In this document: positions 1-8,156 of the stretch, piece by piece
Numbering within the stretch: the first letter of the stretch is position 1
How the letters are laid out: each line of letters begins with the position of its first letter
NCBI RefSeq assembly: GCF_010384365.1
Contig: NZ_CP048397.1
Coordinates: 372,001 to 436,000 of the forward strand
Source of the DNA: Streptomyces sp. S4.7
GTDB lineage: Bacteria > Actinomycetota > Actinomycetes > Streptomycetales > Streptomycetaceae
Direction of reading: 5' to 3'
DNA length: 64,000 nt
Notes under the pieces: model-generated
Database searches by the model: none
What the model was told of the DNA's origin: nothing
Seen by the model: the letters and a program-made list of their open reading frames with translations, nothing else
Translations under genes and position numbers: made by a program

Positions 1-209
1 CCGGCGGCGCCGTCGCGGAAGATCCGCGCCTCGGGGTCCCAGGTGCGGGTCAGATACGGGTTGGTGCCCCGGTAGGCGGTGAGTTCGGTGCCCGCCGAGA
101 TGCCCGAGTAGCGGGTACGGACCCGCAGATGGCCCGGCGGCAGCGGGGCACTGGCGTGCGCGGCCACTTCGACGTGCCGTGGGGCGGTGAACTGGACGAC
201 GCGTTCCAC
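1..209 (-). CDS. Medium-chain (zinc-type) dehydrogenase, N-terminus, runs off window
   Basis: Reading right to left from the GTG at 207-209 gives 69 codons without a stop up to the window edge. The GGAG lying about 8 bases upstream of the GTG supports this start. The segment Gly-Ile-Ser-Ala-Gly-Thr-Glu at residues 36-42, followed by TAYRGTNP, is the conserved N-terminal loop of the GroES-like fold of medium-chain dehydrogenases; members with this SAGTE form lack the usual Cys of the catalytic zinc site. It is divergent from the sugar transporter that starts at 402, so a role in oxidising a sugar or polyol of the same pathway is likely but inferred. Only the beginning of the protein is visible. 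Confidence 0.75.
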   Translation of the reverse strand, partial: MERVVQFTAPRHVEVAAHASAPLPPGHLRVRTRYSGISAGTELTAYRGTNPYLTRTWDPEARIFRDGAA

Positions 210-277
210 GTGAGGACTCCGAGAGGTCGATCGGTGGTGAGGGTCCGGGAGGTGCTTCGTGGCACCGCCCTCGGACT

Positions 278-334
278 TAGGTCGAACCTATCTCAGACTT
301 ATGTCTTGTCAATACGCAGAAGTAGTGCTGAGAT
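278..334. promoter_or_regulatory. Candidate operator/promoter of the sugar ABC operon
   Basis: The divergent region holds an inverted repeat TAGGT-CGA-ACCTA at 278-290 and a second, AGAC-TTAT-GTCT, at 295-306. A possible promoter for the binding-protein gene follows: TTGTCA at 306-311 and TGAGAT at 329-334, with a 17-base spacer; the -10 match is weak. The repeats differ from the operator-like palindrome found before the aldolase gene, so if real they bind another regulator, possibly the ROK protein encoded downstream. Confidence 0.35.
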
Positions 335-401
335 GCCGCTATCCAAAACATAAGGCGCGACGATCCGAGCAGTTCGGGATCCGAGTAGGTGAGGGCGAGC
401 C

Positions 402-1802
402 ATGCGCAGAAGGATCCGGCGGTCGAGGACGACCGCGGCCGGCCTGGCGGCGGTGCTGGGTGCCGGTGTACTGGCGGGCTGCTCCGCCGACACCGGCCCG
501 GCCCGTGCGGACAACAGGATCACGGTGTGGTCGCAGGAGAACCTTCCGCCGCGCATGGCGGCCACCAACAAGATCATCGACCGGTTCGAGAAGGACACGG
601 GAGTCCAGGTGGACCTCGTCGGCGTCTCCGAGGGCCAGTTGCCACAGCTGATCATGTCGGCGGCGGCAGCGGGCGAACTGCCGGACGTCATCGGAGCCGT
701 ACCGATGGGCCAGGTCTGGCAGATGTACAGCAACGGCCTGCTCAACACCGAGGTCAGCAGCGAGATCGTGAACAGCCTCGGTGAGGACACCTTCGCCGAC
801 AACGCCCTGCGCCTGACCTCCGACGGGGGCGAACAGCTCGCCGTCCCCTCCGACGCCTGGCTCCAGCTGCTCCTCTACCGCCAGGACCGGCTCACGGAGG
901 CGGGGCTGGCGGTGCCCGACACGTACCACAAGCTGCTCAAGGCCGCCGACACCCTCGACCAGGAGGGCCGCGACGGCATCTCCGTGGCCACCGACCCCGG
1001 CGACGTCTTCACCCAGCAGAGCTTCGAGAACATCGCGCTCGCCAACGACTGCCGCCTCGTCGACGACGCCGGTGTCGTGGCGCTCGACTCCCCCGCCTGC
1101 GAGGGGGCGTTCGACACCTACGACAAGCTCGGCCGGCAGTACGGTCCGGCCGGCACCCAGTCCGTCGACTCGACGCGCGCCACCTACTTCTCCGGCGGCT
1201 CGTCCATGATCGTCTGGTCGTCGTTCATCCTGGACGAGCTGGCGGGCCTGCGCAAGGACGCGCTGCCGAGCTGCCCCGAGTGCAGGCAGGACGGCACGTT
1301 CCTCTCCGACAACAGCGGGATCGTGACCGCGCTCGCGGGCCCCGACGGATCGCCCGCGCAGTTCGGCGAAGTGACGTCGTGGGCGGTGACCAGGACCGCG
1401 GAGACAGCCGCCTCGACCGAGTTCATCGAGTACATGATGGACAAGGGTTACGAGGACTGGTTCGGCACGGCGCCCGAGGGCAAGATCCCCGTCCGCCGGG
1501 GGACGGCCGAGGAGCCGGCGAAGTACCAGGACGCCTGGCGTGCCAGCACCGCCGGCGTCGACACCCGCAAGCCCATGAACGAGGTCTACTCCGACGACCT
1601 GCTCGGCCAACTGGCCGACGGCGTCGACAACATGAAGCGCTGGGGCATCACCGAGGGCCAGGGCGCCCTCGTCGGCGCCACCAACGGAGAACTCCCGGTC
1701 CCCAAGGCGATCGGCGCGATGACCGGCGGCCAGATCTCCTCCCGCCAGGCCGCCCGCGAGGCGAACGAGGAAGTCTCCGCCCTCCAGAAGTCACTCCAGT
1801 AG
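402..1802 (+). CDS. Extracellular sugar-binding lipoprotein of ABC transporter
   Basis: This 466-residue protein is the substrate-binding subunit of a carbohydrate importer, held on the outer face of the membrane. The N-terminus has six arginines, a hydrophobic stretch and a lipobox LAGC with the lipid-bearing cysteine at residue 27. The body resembles the family 1 extracellular solute-binding proteins (MalE/UgpB type), for example the segment PDVIGAVPMGQVWQM and the usual length. The start is set by GAGGG seven bases before the ATG. Two permease genes follow directly, so it is the first gene of a transport operon. The sugar cannot be read from the sequence; the downstream genes suggest a deoxysugar such as rhamnose or an oligosaccharide containing it. 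Confidence 0.9.
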   Translation: MRRRIRRSRTTAAGLAAVLGAGVLAGCSADTGPARADNRITVWSQENLPPRMAATNKIIDRFEKDTGVQVDLVGVSEGQLPQLIMSAAAAGELPDVIGAVPMGQVWQMYSNGLLNTEVSSEIVNSLGEDTFADNALRLTSDGGEQLAVPSDAWLQLLLYRQDRLTEAGLAVPDTYHKLLKAADTLDQEGRDGISVATDPGDVFTQQSFENIALANDCRLVDDAGVVALDSPACEGAFDTYDKLGRQYGPAGTQSVDSTRATYFSGGSSMIVWSSFILDELAGLRKDALPSCPECRQDGTFLSDNSGIVTALAGPDGSPAQFGEVTSWAVTRTAETAASTEFIEYMMDKGYEDWFGTAPEGKIPVRRGTAEEPAKYQDAWRASTAGVDTRKPMNEVYSDDLLGQLADGVDNMKRWGITEGQGALVGATNGELPVPKAIGAMTGGQISSRQAAREANEEVSALQKSLQ

Positions 1803-1833
1803 CCGCCGCCCGGCGCCCCGTCGAGGAATCCAT

Positions 1834-2862
1834 ATGACCACTGCACCGAGAGGCGCGACGACGCGCCGCGCACCCACCGGGAACCACCCGCCCAACGACA
1901 GGAAACGCCATCCGGCCGAGCGCCGTCCCGGCACCGCCGGGCAGCGCGAGAACCGCGCGGGACTCGCCTTCGTCACCCCCACCTTCCTGGTGGTCCTGGT
2001 CGTGGTGATCGTCCCGATCCTGTGGACCGTGCTGCTGGCGTTCCAGCACGCCAGGCTGGTCGACATCCAGGGCATGGGCCTGTTCGGCAACTGGACCCTG
2101 GACAACTTCACCGCGGTCTTCGGCTCGGCCGGATTCTGGTCAAGCCTCTCCACCACGCTCCTCTACACGCTCGGTTCCACCGCGGGCTCCATCGTGCTCG
2201 GACTGATCGCCGCGCTCGCCCTGCGCAGGCCGTTCCGCGGCCGGGGACTGCTGCGCGGCTCGATGCTCCTGCCGTACGTCGCGCCCGTCGTCGCCGTGGC
2301 CTTCGTCTGGCAGGTCGCGCTCAGCCCCCAGTACGGCATCGTCAACGAGTGGGGCGGCAAGCTGCTGGGCTGGGACGATCCCATCGCCTTCCTGTCCACG
2401 CGCTCCTACGAGGTGAGCCTGCTCGGGCTGCACTTCGAGATACCCCTGGCGCTGCTCACCGTCATCGCCTTCGAGACATGGCGCTACTTCCCCTTCGCCT
2501 TCCTCTTCCTGCTGGCCAGGCTGCAGGCCGTGCCGGACGGGCTGGAGGAGGCGGCGCGGGTCGACGGCGCGACGCCGTCGCAGAACTTCCGCCATATCCT
2601 GCTGCCCCAACTGATGCCCGTGATCGCGCTGTTGAGCGTTCTGCGCTTCATCATGACCTTCAACAAGTTCGACGACGTCTACCTGTTGACCGGCGGCGGC
2701 GCGGGCACGGACGTCGTCGCCGTACGCGTCTACGACTTCCTCACCGCACGCTTCGACGTGGGCGCGGCGGCGGCCCAGGCGCTCGTACTGGCCGCCGTGC
2801 TGATGGTGCTGCTCGGCATCTACTTCACGTTCTTCGCCAAGAAGGTCCAGGAGGAGTCGTGA
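1834..2862 (+). CDS. Sugar ABC transporter permease (MalF type)
   Basis: The product has 342 residues: a hydrophilic N-terminal 40 residues, then about six membrane segments. Near residues 238-258 sits the EAA loop (EEAARVDGATPSQNFRHILLP) that contacts the ATPase in binding-protein-dependent importers. GAGGA lies just upstream of the ATG. The stop codon overlaps the start of the next permease, so the two are translationally coupled. No ATPase gene is present in this operon. Streptomycetes commonly drive such MalFG-type importers with a single shared ATPase (MsiK) encoded elsewhere, and that is the likely arrangement here. Confidence 0.92.
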   Translation: MTTAPRGATTRRAPTGNHPPNDRKRHPAERRPGTAGQRENRAGLAFVTPTFLVVLVVVIVPILWTVLLAFQHARLVDIQGMGLFGNWTLDNFTAVFGSAGFWSSLSTTLLYTLGSTAGSIVLGLIAALALRRPFRGRGLLRGSMLLPYVAPVVAVAFVWQVALSPQYGIVNEWGGKLLGWDDPIAFLSTRSYEVSLLGLHFEIPLALLTVIAFETWRYFPFAFLFLLARLQAVPDGLEEAARVDGATPSQNFRHILLPQLMPVIALLSVLRFIMTFNKFDDVYLLTGGGAGTDVVAVRVYDFLTARFDVGAAAAQALVLAAVLMVLLGIYFTFFAKKVQEES

Positions 2863-3743
2863 TGACACGCACTCAGTTCAGCCGCACACAGTTCGAGGAG
2901 CGCTTCTTCGGCGCCGCCCGCTGGGTGACCATCGCGTTCCTGGCCGCGATCACGATCGTGCCCTTCTACTACATGCTCCTGCTCTCGGTGAAGCCGATCG
3001 ACGCCCTGCTGCTGGACCCCGGTTCGCTCTGGGTGGCCGCCAAGGACTTCACCGTCGACACCTACCGCAGCGTGCTCGAGCCGACCGCCGAGGGCGGCCA
3101 GGGATTCCTGCGCATGCTGCTCAACTCGGCGGCCGTCGCCCTGGGCACGGTACTGCTCACCCTCGCCGCGGCGGTCCCCGGCGCGTACGCCATCAGCCGG
3201 CTCAGGTTCTTCGGCAGCCGGCACGTCAGCGCGGTGTTCCTCGCCGTCTATCTGTTCCCCGCCACACTGCTGGCGGTGCCGCTGTTCGTGATGTTCGCCA
3301 AACTCGGGCTCTCCGGGAACCTGGTGGGCCTGGCGATCGTGTACATCGCACAGACCGTGCCCGTGTCGATCTACATGATGAGGAACTACTTCACGACCAT
3401 CCCCCGCAGCATCGAGGAGGCGGCGGCCCTGGACGGCTGCTCACGGCTCCAGACCGTACGCAAGGTGATCCTGCCCCTCGCCCTGCCGTCCCTGATGGCC
3501 ACCGGGCTGTATGTGTTCATGATCGCCTGGAACGAGTTCCTCTTCGCCCTCCTCTTCCTGGCCGCGTCGCCCGACGACTGGACGGTCTCGCTGGGGCTCC
3601 AGCAACTCGCGGGCGGCATCGAGGTGTCCAAGACCGTTCTGATGGCCGGTTCCGTGGTCCTCACCGTCCCCGTGGTACTGCTGTTCTTCGCCGCCGAACG
3701 TCTGCTGACCGAGGGCCTGACCAGCGGCGCCGACAAGAGCTAG
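2862..3743 (+). CDS. Sugar ABC transporter permease (MalG type)
   Basis: The second channel subunit has 293 residues and six predicted membrane helices. Its EAA loop (IEEAAALDGCSRLQTVRKVI) lies near residues 183-203. The ATG at 2862 shares its first base with the stop of the preceding gene; a GTG one codon upstream is an equally possible start. The GGAGGAG at the end of the upstream gene serves as ribosome binding site. It pairs with the MalF-type protein to form the membrane pore of the importer. Confidence 0.92.
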   Translation: MTRTQFSRTQFEERFFGAARWVTIAFLAAITIVPFYYMLLLSVKPIDALLLDPGSLWVAAKDFTVDTYRSVLEPTAEGGQGFLRMLLNSAAVALGTVLLTLAAAVPGAYAISRLRFFGSRHVSAVFLAVYLFPATLLAVPLFVMFAKLGLSGNLVGLAIVYIAQTVPVSIYMMRNYFTTIPRSIEEAAALDGCSRLQTVRKVILPLALPSLMATGLYVFMIAWNEFLFALLFLAASPDDWTVSLGLQQLAGGIEVSKTVLMAGSVVLTVPVVLLFFAAERLLTEGLTSGADKS

Positions 3744-3789
3744 AGCAAGAGCCAGGGCCTCAGAGCCAGAACGAGGAGCACCCAAGAAC

Positions 3790-4986
3790 ATGCCGGCCAA
3801 CCAGGCGAGCCCCGGGCATCTGCTGCGGCTGATCCGTGACGGACAGGCCACCACCCGCGGCGAGTTGCAGCACGCGACCGGACTCTCCCGGTCCACCATC
3901 GGCAACCGCCTCGACCAGCTGTTCGCGGCGGGCTGGCTGCGTGACGCGACGGGCACGTCCACCGGCGGACGGCCCTCCGCACGCCTGGAGTTCGACTCCG
4001 GGCACGCCGTGGTCATCGCCGTCGACCTGGAGACGCGGCACAGCCGCGCCGCCGTACTCGACCTCGCGGGACGGATCCTGGCCGAGCGCTCGGAGCCGCT
4101 GCTCATCGCCGACGGGCCCGACAAGGTCCTCGACACACTGGCGGGCTGGTTCCCCGGCCTCCTCGAAGCGGCCGGTGCCGAACCCGCCCGGCTGTGCGGC
4201 ATCGGCCTGTCCGTTCCCGGGCCGGTCGACTGGGCCACCGGCCAGGTCATCCAGCCGCCGATCATGCCCGGCTGGGACCAGTACCCGATCCCGGAGCGCA
4301 TGCAGCAGGCGTACACGCGCCATGTCCCGGAAGCCGCGACGACCCCGGTGCCGGTGCTCGTCGACAACGACGCCAATCTGATGGCGTACGCGGAACAGCG
4401 CGTCCACTACCCGGACTGCTCGGCGTTCGTGCTGGTCAAGGTGTCGACGGGGATCGGCGCCGGGGTCGTCGTGGACGGGGAGCCGTACCGGGGCATCGAC
4501 GGCGGCGCCGGCGACATCGGGCACATCCGGCTGCACGACCGGGCCGACGCCCTGTGCATGTGCGGCGCGTACGGATGTCTGGCCGCCGTCGCCAGCGGGC
4601 GCGCCATCGCCGGGCAGCTCACGTCGGCGGGCATCCCGACCACCTCGGGGTCCGACGTACGCGAACGTCTGGCCGACGGTCAGCCCGACGCGGTACGTCT
4701 GGCGCGGGAGGCCGGGCGCCGGGTGGGGGAAGTGCTGGTGACGGTCGTGACGCTCCTCAATCCGGGAGTGCTCGTCCTGGCCGGGGACCTCGCGGGCACC
4801 CCGTTCCTCACGGGGGTACGGGAGTTGCTGTACCAGCGCGCCATGCCGCGCACGACCGCGCATCTGAACGTCGTGACATCCGGTCTCGGCGACCAGGCCG
4901 CGCTCACCGGCGCCGCGACGATGGTGGTCGAACAGCTCTACGCACCGGACCGGGCGGACGACAGGCTGGCCGCGACGAACGGGTAG
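3790..4986 (+). CDS. ROK-family transcriptional regulator
   Basis: This 398-residue protein has a winged helix-turn-helix at about residues 8-55 (TRGELQHATGLSRSTIGNRL) followed by a full ROK sugar-binding/kinase-like domain with the DNDAN motif and the cysteine-rich zinc motif near residues 256-265. In most ROK proteins the zinc motif continues GCLEA; here it reads GCLAA, so the conserved glutamate is alanine. That, with the DNA-binding domain, argues for a sugar-sensing repressor rather than a kinase. It starts 46 bases after the permease stop, with GAGGAG about 11 bases before the ATG, and is probably cotranscribed with the importer it controls. Functional assignment to this operon is inferred from position. 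Confidence 0.88.
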   Translation: MPANQASPGHLLRLIRDGQATTRGELQHATGLSRSTIGNRLDQLFAAGWLRDATGTSTGGRPSARLEFDSGHAVVIAVDLETRHSRAAVLDLAGRILAERSEPLLIADGPDKVLDTLAGWFPGLLEAAGAEPARLCGIGLSVPGPVDWATGQVIQPPIMPGWDQYPIPERMQQAYTRHVPEAATTPVPVLVDNDANLMAYAEQRVHYPDCSAFVLVKVSTGIGAGVVVDGEPYRGIDGGAGDIGHIRLHDRADALCMCGAYGCLAAVASGRAIAGQLTSAGIPTTSGSDVRERLADGQPDAVRLAREAGRRVGEVLVTVVTLLNPGVLVLAGDLAGTPFLTGVRELLYQRAMPRTTAHLNVVTSGLGDQAALTGAATMVVEQLYAPDRADDRLAATNG

Positions 4987-5079
4987 CGGGCGCGACCCCC
5001 GCACCGGGGCGGGAAGGCCACGCCCCTGCCCCCCGTACGCCCCCCTCGACCACCGTCCCCGACCGCTGTGGAGCAGACC

Positions 5080-5979
5080 GTGCCGTACGACCCGCACCCC
5101 TCGAACGAATCCGGCCCCGTCCGGGTCGGACTGGTGGGTGCCGGCCCCTGGGCCCGGACGATGCACGCCCGCATGCTCGCGGCCGGGCCCGAGACGGCGC
5201 TCGCCGCGGTATGGGCGCGCCGGCCGGAGGCCGCGCGGGAGACCGCCGAGCCGTACGGCGCCGCCGTCGCCGCGTCGTTCGAGGAGCTGCTCGACCGCTG
5301 CGAGGCCGTGGCCTTCGCCGTGCCCCCGTCCGTACAGGCCGAGTTGGCCGTACGCGCGGCACGGGCCGGCCGCCCGATGCTGCTGGAGAAGCCCCTCGGT
5401 CCCGATCTCGACGCCGCGCGACGGGTGGCCGACGCGGTGGCCGAGCACGGCGTCGTCACCCAGCTCGTCCTCACCAAGCGGTACCACCCGGCCACCAGGG
5501 AATTCCTGCGCCGGGCAGCGGAGTTCGAGGTGACCGGCGCGCGGTCGTGCTACCTGCACGGCGCCTTCCGCGCGGGCGAACTCGCCACGCCCTGGCGCCT
5601 GGAGCAGGGCGCGCTGCTCGACCTCGGACCCCATCTGCTCGATCTGCTGGACATGTCCGTGGGCCCGATCGCCTCGGTCCGCGGCTCGGGCGATCCGCGC
5701 CGCTGGTCGGAGCTGACCTGTGAGCACACCAACGGCGCGGTCAGCCAGGCCTCACTCTCCGGGTCGGTGGGTCTCGAACGGGCCCGTACGCGCGTCGAGC
5801 TGTACGGACCCACCGGTGAACTCACCTACGACACCGCCGAGTTGGACCATGAGGAGTGCTGGCCCGTGCTGCGCCGGGAGTTCGCCGCAGCGGTCCGCTC
5901 GGGCGTCGCGGGGCCCCTCGACGCGGCACGCGGGCTGCGCGTCCAGGAGCTGATCGCGATGGCGCACCCGAGGACGTGA
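5080..5979 (+). CDS. Gfo/Idh/MocA-family oxidoreductase
   Basis: The product has 299 residues from the GTG at 5080, chosen because GGAG lies six bases upstream; an in-frame GTG at 5068 has no ribosome binding site. The N-terminal Rossmann motif VGLVGAGPWARTMHARML and the EKPLG motif are diagnostic of the Gfo/Idh/MocA family, which uses NAD(P) to oxidise or reduce sugars and inositols. The protein is somewhat shorter than the 330-400 residues usual for the family. It lies between the ROK regulator and the aldolase gene on the same strand, so it probably acts on the imported sugar. Confidence 0.88.
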   Translation: MPYDPHPSNESGPVRVGLVGAGPWARTMHARMLAAGPETALAAVWARRPEAARETAEPYGAAVAASFEELLDRCEAVAFAVPPSVQAELAVRAARAGRPMLLEKPLGPDLDAARRVADAVAEHGVVTQLVLTKRYHPATREFLRRAAEFEVTGARSCYLHGAFRAGELATPWRLEQGALLDLGPHLLDLLDMSVGPIASVRGSGDPRRWSELTCEHTNGAVSQASLSGSVGLERARTRVELYGPTGELTYDTAELDHEECWPVLRREFAAAVRSGVAGPLDAARGLRVQELIAMAHPRT

Positions 5980-5985
5980 CCTCCC

Positions 5986-6034
5986 TTGACACGCGTCCGC
6001 GGCGCCGCCTACCTTCTCAATGAATCGATTCATT
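5986..6034 (+). promoter_or_regulatory. Promoter with LacI-type operator before the aldolase gene
   Basis: A consensus -35 TTGACA at 5986-5991 is followed after 18 bases by TACCTT at 6010-6015. Directly downstream, where transcription should begin, is a perfect 16-base palindrome AATGAATCGATTCATT at 6019-6034 with a central CG. Even-length palindromes with central CG overlapping the start point are typical operators of LacI-family sugar repressors. No LacI gene lies in the window, so the regulator would be encoded elsewhere. Confidence 0.6.
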
Positions 6035-6064
6035 CATCGATCAGGGATCGAAGGAAGCCTCTTG

Positions 6065-8122
6065 ATGACGCCCTCCCCCGAAGCCGCCCAGCACCCTACG
6101 GCCGCCGAACTCCTCGCGCGTTCGCACCGTCTGGGCGCCGACCCGCGCAACACCAACTACGCGGGCGGCAACACCTCCGCCAAGGGCTCGGCCCCCGATC
6201 CGGTGAGTGGCGCCGACACCGAACTGATGTGGGTGAAGGGATCGGGCGGGGACCTGGGGACGCTCACCGCGCCGGGACTGGCCGTGCTCCGGATCGACCG
6301 GCTGCGCGCGCTCGCCGAGGTGTACCCGGGCGTGGAGCGCGAGGACGAGATGGTGGCCGCCTTCGACTACTGCCTGCACGGCAAGGGCGGCGCGGCCCCC
6401 TCCATCGACACCGCCATGCACGGTCTGGTGGACGCCGCACACGTCGATCATCTGCACCCCGACTCCGGCATCGCGCTCGCCTGCGCCGCCGACGGCGAGG
6501 CACTGACGGCGGAGTGCTTCGGCGACCGCGTGGTGTGGGTGCCGTGGCGCCGGCCCGGCTTCCAGCTCGGCCTGGACATCGCCGCGGTGAAGGAGGCGAA
6601 CCCGCTCGCGATCGGCTGTGTGCTCGGCGGCCACGGCATCACCGCGTGGGGCGACACGTCGCGGGAGTGCGAGGAGAACTCGCTGACCATCATCCGCGAG
6701 GCAGAGCGGTTCCTCGCCGAGCGCGGCGAGCCGGAGCCGTTCGGGCCGCCCCTGGACGGGTACGGCCCGCTGCCCGAGGCTAAGCGGCGGGCGCGCGCCG
6801 CCGCGCTGGCGCCGCTGCTGCGGGGGCTGGCCTCCACCGACCGGCCACAGGTGGGGCACTTCACCGACAGCGAGCCCGTGCTGGACTTCCTGGCCCGCGC
6901 CGAGCACCCGCGGCTCGCGGCCCTCGGCACCTCGTGCCCGGACCACTTCCTCCGTACGAAGGTGCGGCCGCTGGTCCTCGATCTGCCCGCTTGCGCGCCG
7001 CTCGACGAGGTGACGGCCCGGTTCACGCGGCTGCACGAGGAGTACCGGGCGCGCTACGCCGCCTACTACGACCGGCACGCCGACGCCGACTCACCCGCGA
7101 TGCGCGGCGCCGACCCGGCGATCGTGCTGGTGCCGGGCGTGGGCATGTTCTCGTACGGCAAGGACAAACAGACGGCGCGGGTGGCCGGCGAGTTCTACCT
7201 CAACGCGATCAACGTGATGCGGGGCGCCGAGGCGGTCTCGTCGTACGCGCCGATCGACGAGTCGGAGAAGTTCCGCATCGAGTACTGGGCTCTGGAGGAG
7301 GCGAAGCTGCGGCGGATGCCCGCTCCGAAGCCGCTGGCCACCCGTGTCGCGCTGGTGACGGGCGCGGGGTCGGGCATCGGGAAGGCCGTCGCGCACCGGC
7401 TCGCGGCCGAGGGCGCCTGTGTGGTCGTCGCCGACGTGAACGCGGCGGGCGCGGCGGAGGTCGCCGTTGAACTGGGCGGCGCGGACCGGGCGGTGGCGGT
7501 CACCGTCGACGTGACCGACGAGAACGCGATCGCCGCCGCCTTCCGTGAAGCGGTGCTCGCCTTCGGCGGGGTGGATCTGGTCGTCAACAACGCCGGGATC
7601 TCCATCTCGAAGCCGCTGCTGGAGACGACCGCGCGGGACTGGGACCTCCAGCACGACATCATGGCGCGCGGCTCGTTCCTGGTCTCCCGGGAGGCGGCGC
7701 GGGTGATGACCGGGCAGGGGCTGGGCGGCGACATCGTCTACATCACGTCGAAGAACGCGGTGTTCGCCGGACCCAACAACATCGCCTACTCGGCGACGAA
7801 GGCGGATCAGGCCCATCAAGTACGGCTGCTGGCAGCCGAGTTGGGCGAGCACGGGATCCGGGTCAACGGCGTCAACCCGGACGGGGTGGTACGCGGGTCG
7901 GGGATCTTCGCGGCGGGCTGGGGGGCACAGCGGGCGGCGGTGTACGGGGTGGCGGAGGAGGAGCTGGGCGAGTTCTACGCCCGGCGGACACTGCTCAAGC
8001 GCGAGGTGCTGCCGGAGCATGTGGCGAACGCGGTGTTCGCCCTGACCGGCGGCGATCTCACCCACACCACCGGGCTGCACATCCCGGTGGACGCGGGTGT
8101 CGCAGCGGCGTTCCTGCGCTGA
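6065..8122 (+). CDS. Bifunctional aldolase / short-chain dehydrogenase (rhamnulose-1-phosphate aldolase type)
   Basis: A 685-residue fusion. The first part (about residues 10-400) is a class II aldolase/adducin domain; the metal-binding segments HVDHLHPDSG and GGHGITAWG are visible. The second part (about 420-685) is a short-chain dehydrogenase with the nucleotide motif TGAGSGIG, NNAG and the catalytic YSATK. In this family the aldolase cleaves a deoxy-ketose-1-phosphate such as rhamnulose-1-phosphate to dihydroxyacetone phosphate and lactaldehyde, and the dehydrogenase is thought to handle the lactaldehyde. AAGGA precedes a TTG at 6062 and the ATG at 6065; either could be the start. The ATG at 6020 lies inside the palindromic operator and is not used. 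The rhamnulokinase gene follows. Confidence 0.9.
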   Translation: MTPSPEAAQHPTAAELLARSHRLGADPRNTNYAGGNTSAKGSAPDPVSGADTELMWVKGSGGDLGTLTAPGLAVLRIDRLRALAEVYPGVEREDEMVAAFDYCLHGKGGAAPSIDTAMHGLVDAAHVDHLHPDSGIALACAADGEALTAECFGDRVVWVPWRRPGFQLGLDIAAVKEANPLAIGCVLGGHGITAWGDTSRECEENSLTIIREAERFLAERGEPEPFGPPLDGYGPLPEAKRRARAAALAPLLRGLASTDRPQVGHFTDSEPVLDFLARAEHPRLAALGTSCPDHFLRTKVRPLVLDLPACAPLDEVTARFTRLHEEYRARYAAYYDRHADADSPAMRGADPAIVLVPGVGMFSYGKDKQTARVAGEFYLNAINVMRGAEAVSSYAPIDESEKFRIEYWALEEAKLRRMPAPKPLATRVALVTGAGSGIGKAVAHRLAAEGACVVVADVNAAGAAEVAVELGGADRAVAVTVDVTDENAIAAAFREAVLAFGGVDLVVNNAGISISKPLLETTARDWDLQHDIMARGSFLVSREAARVMTGQGLGGDIVYITSKNAVFAGPNNIAYSATKADQAHQVRLLAAELGEHGIRVNGVNPDGVVRGSGIFAAGWGAQRAAVYGVAEEELGEFYARRTLLKREVLPEHVANAVFALTGGDLTHTTGLHIPVDAGVAAAFLR

Positions 8123-8156
8123 CGTGGACAGAGAGCGGGGAGCCGAGAGAGCAGGG

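Noticed and set aside
4194..5723. Long plus-strand frame overlapping the ROK and Gfo/Idh genes
   Set aside because: Out-of-frame reading across two well-supported genes; Arg/Gly-rich translation only.
6020..6064. ATG at 6020 as start of the aldolase gene
   Set aside because: It lies inside the palindromic operator, has no ribosome site, and adds residues not expected in the family; AAGGA points to 6062/6065.
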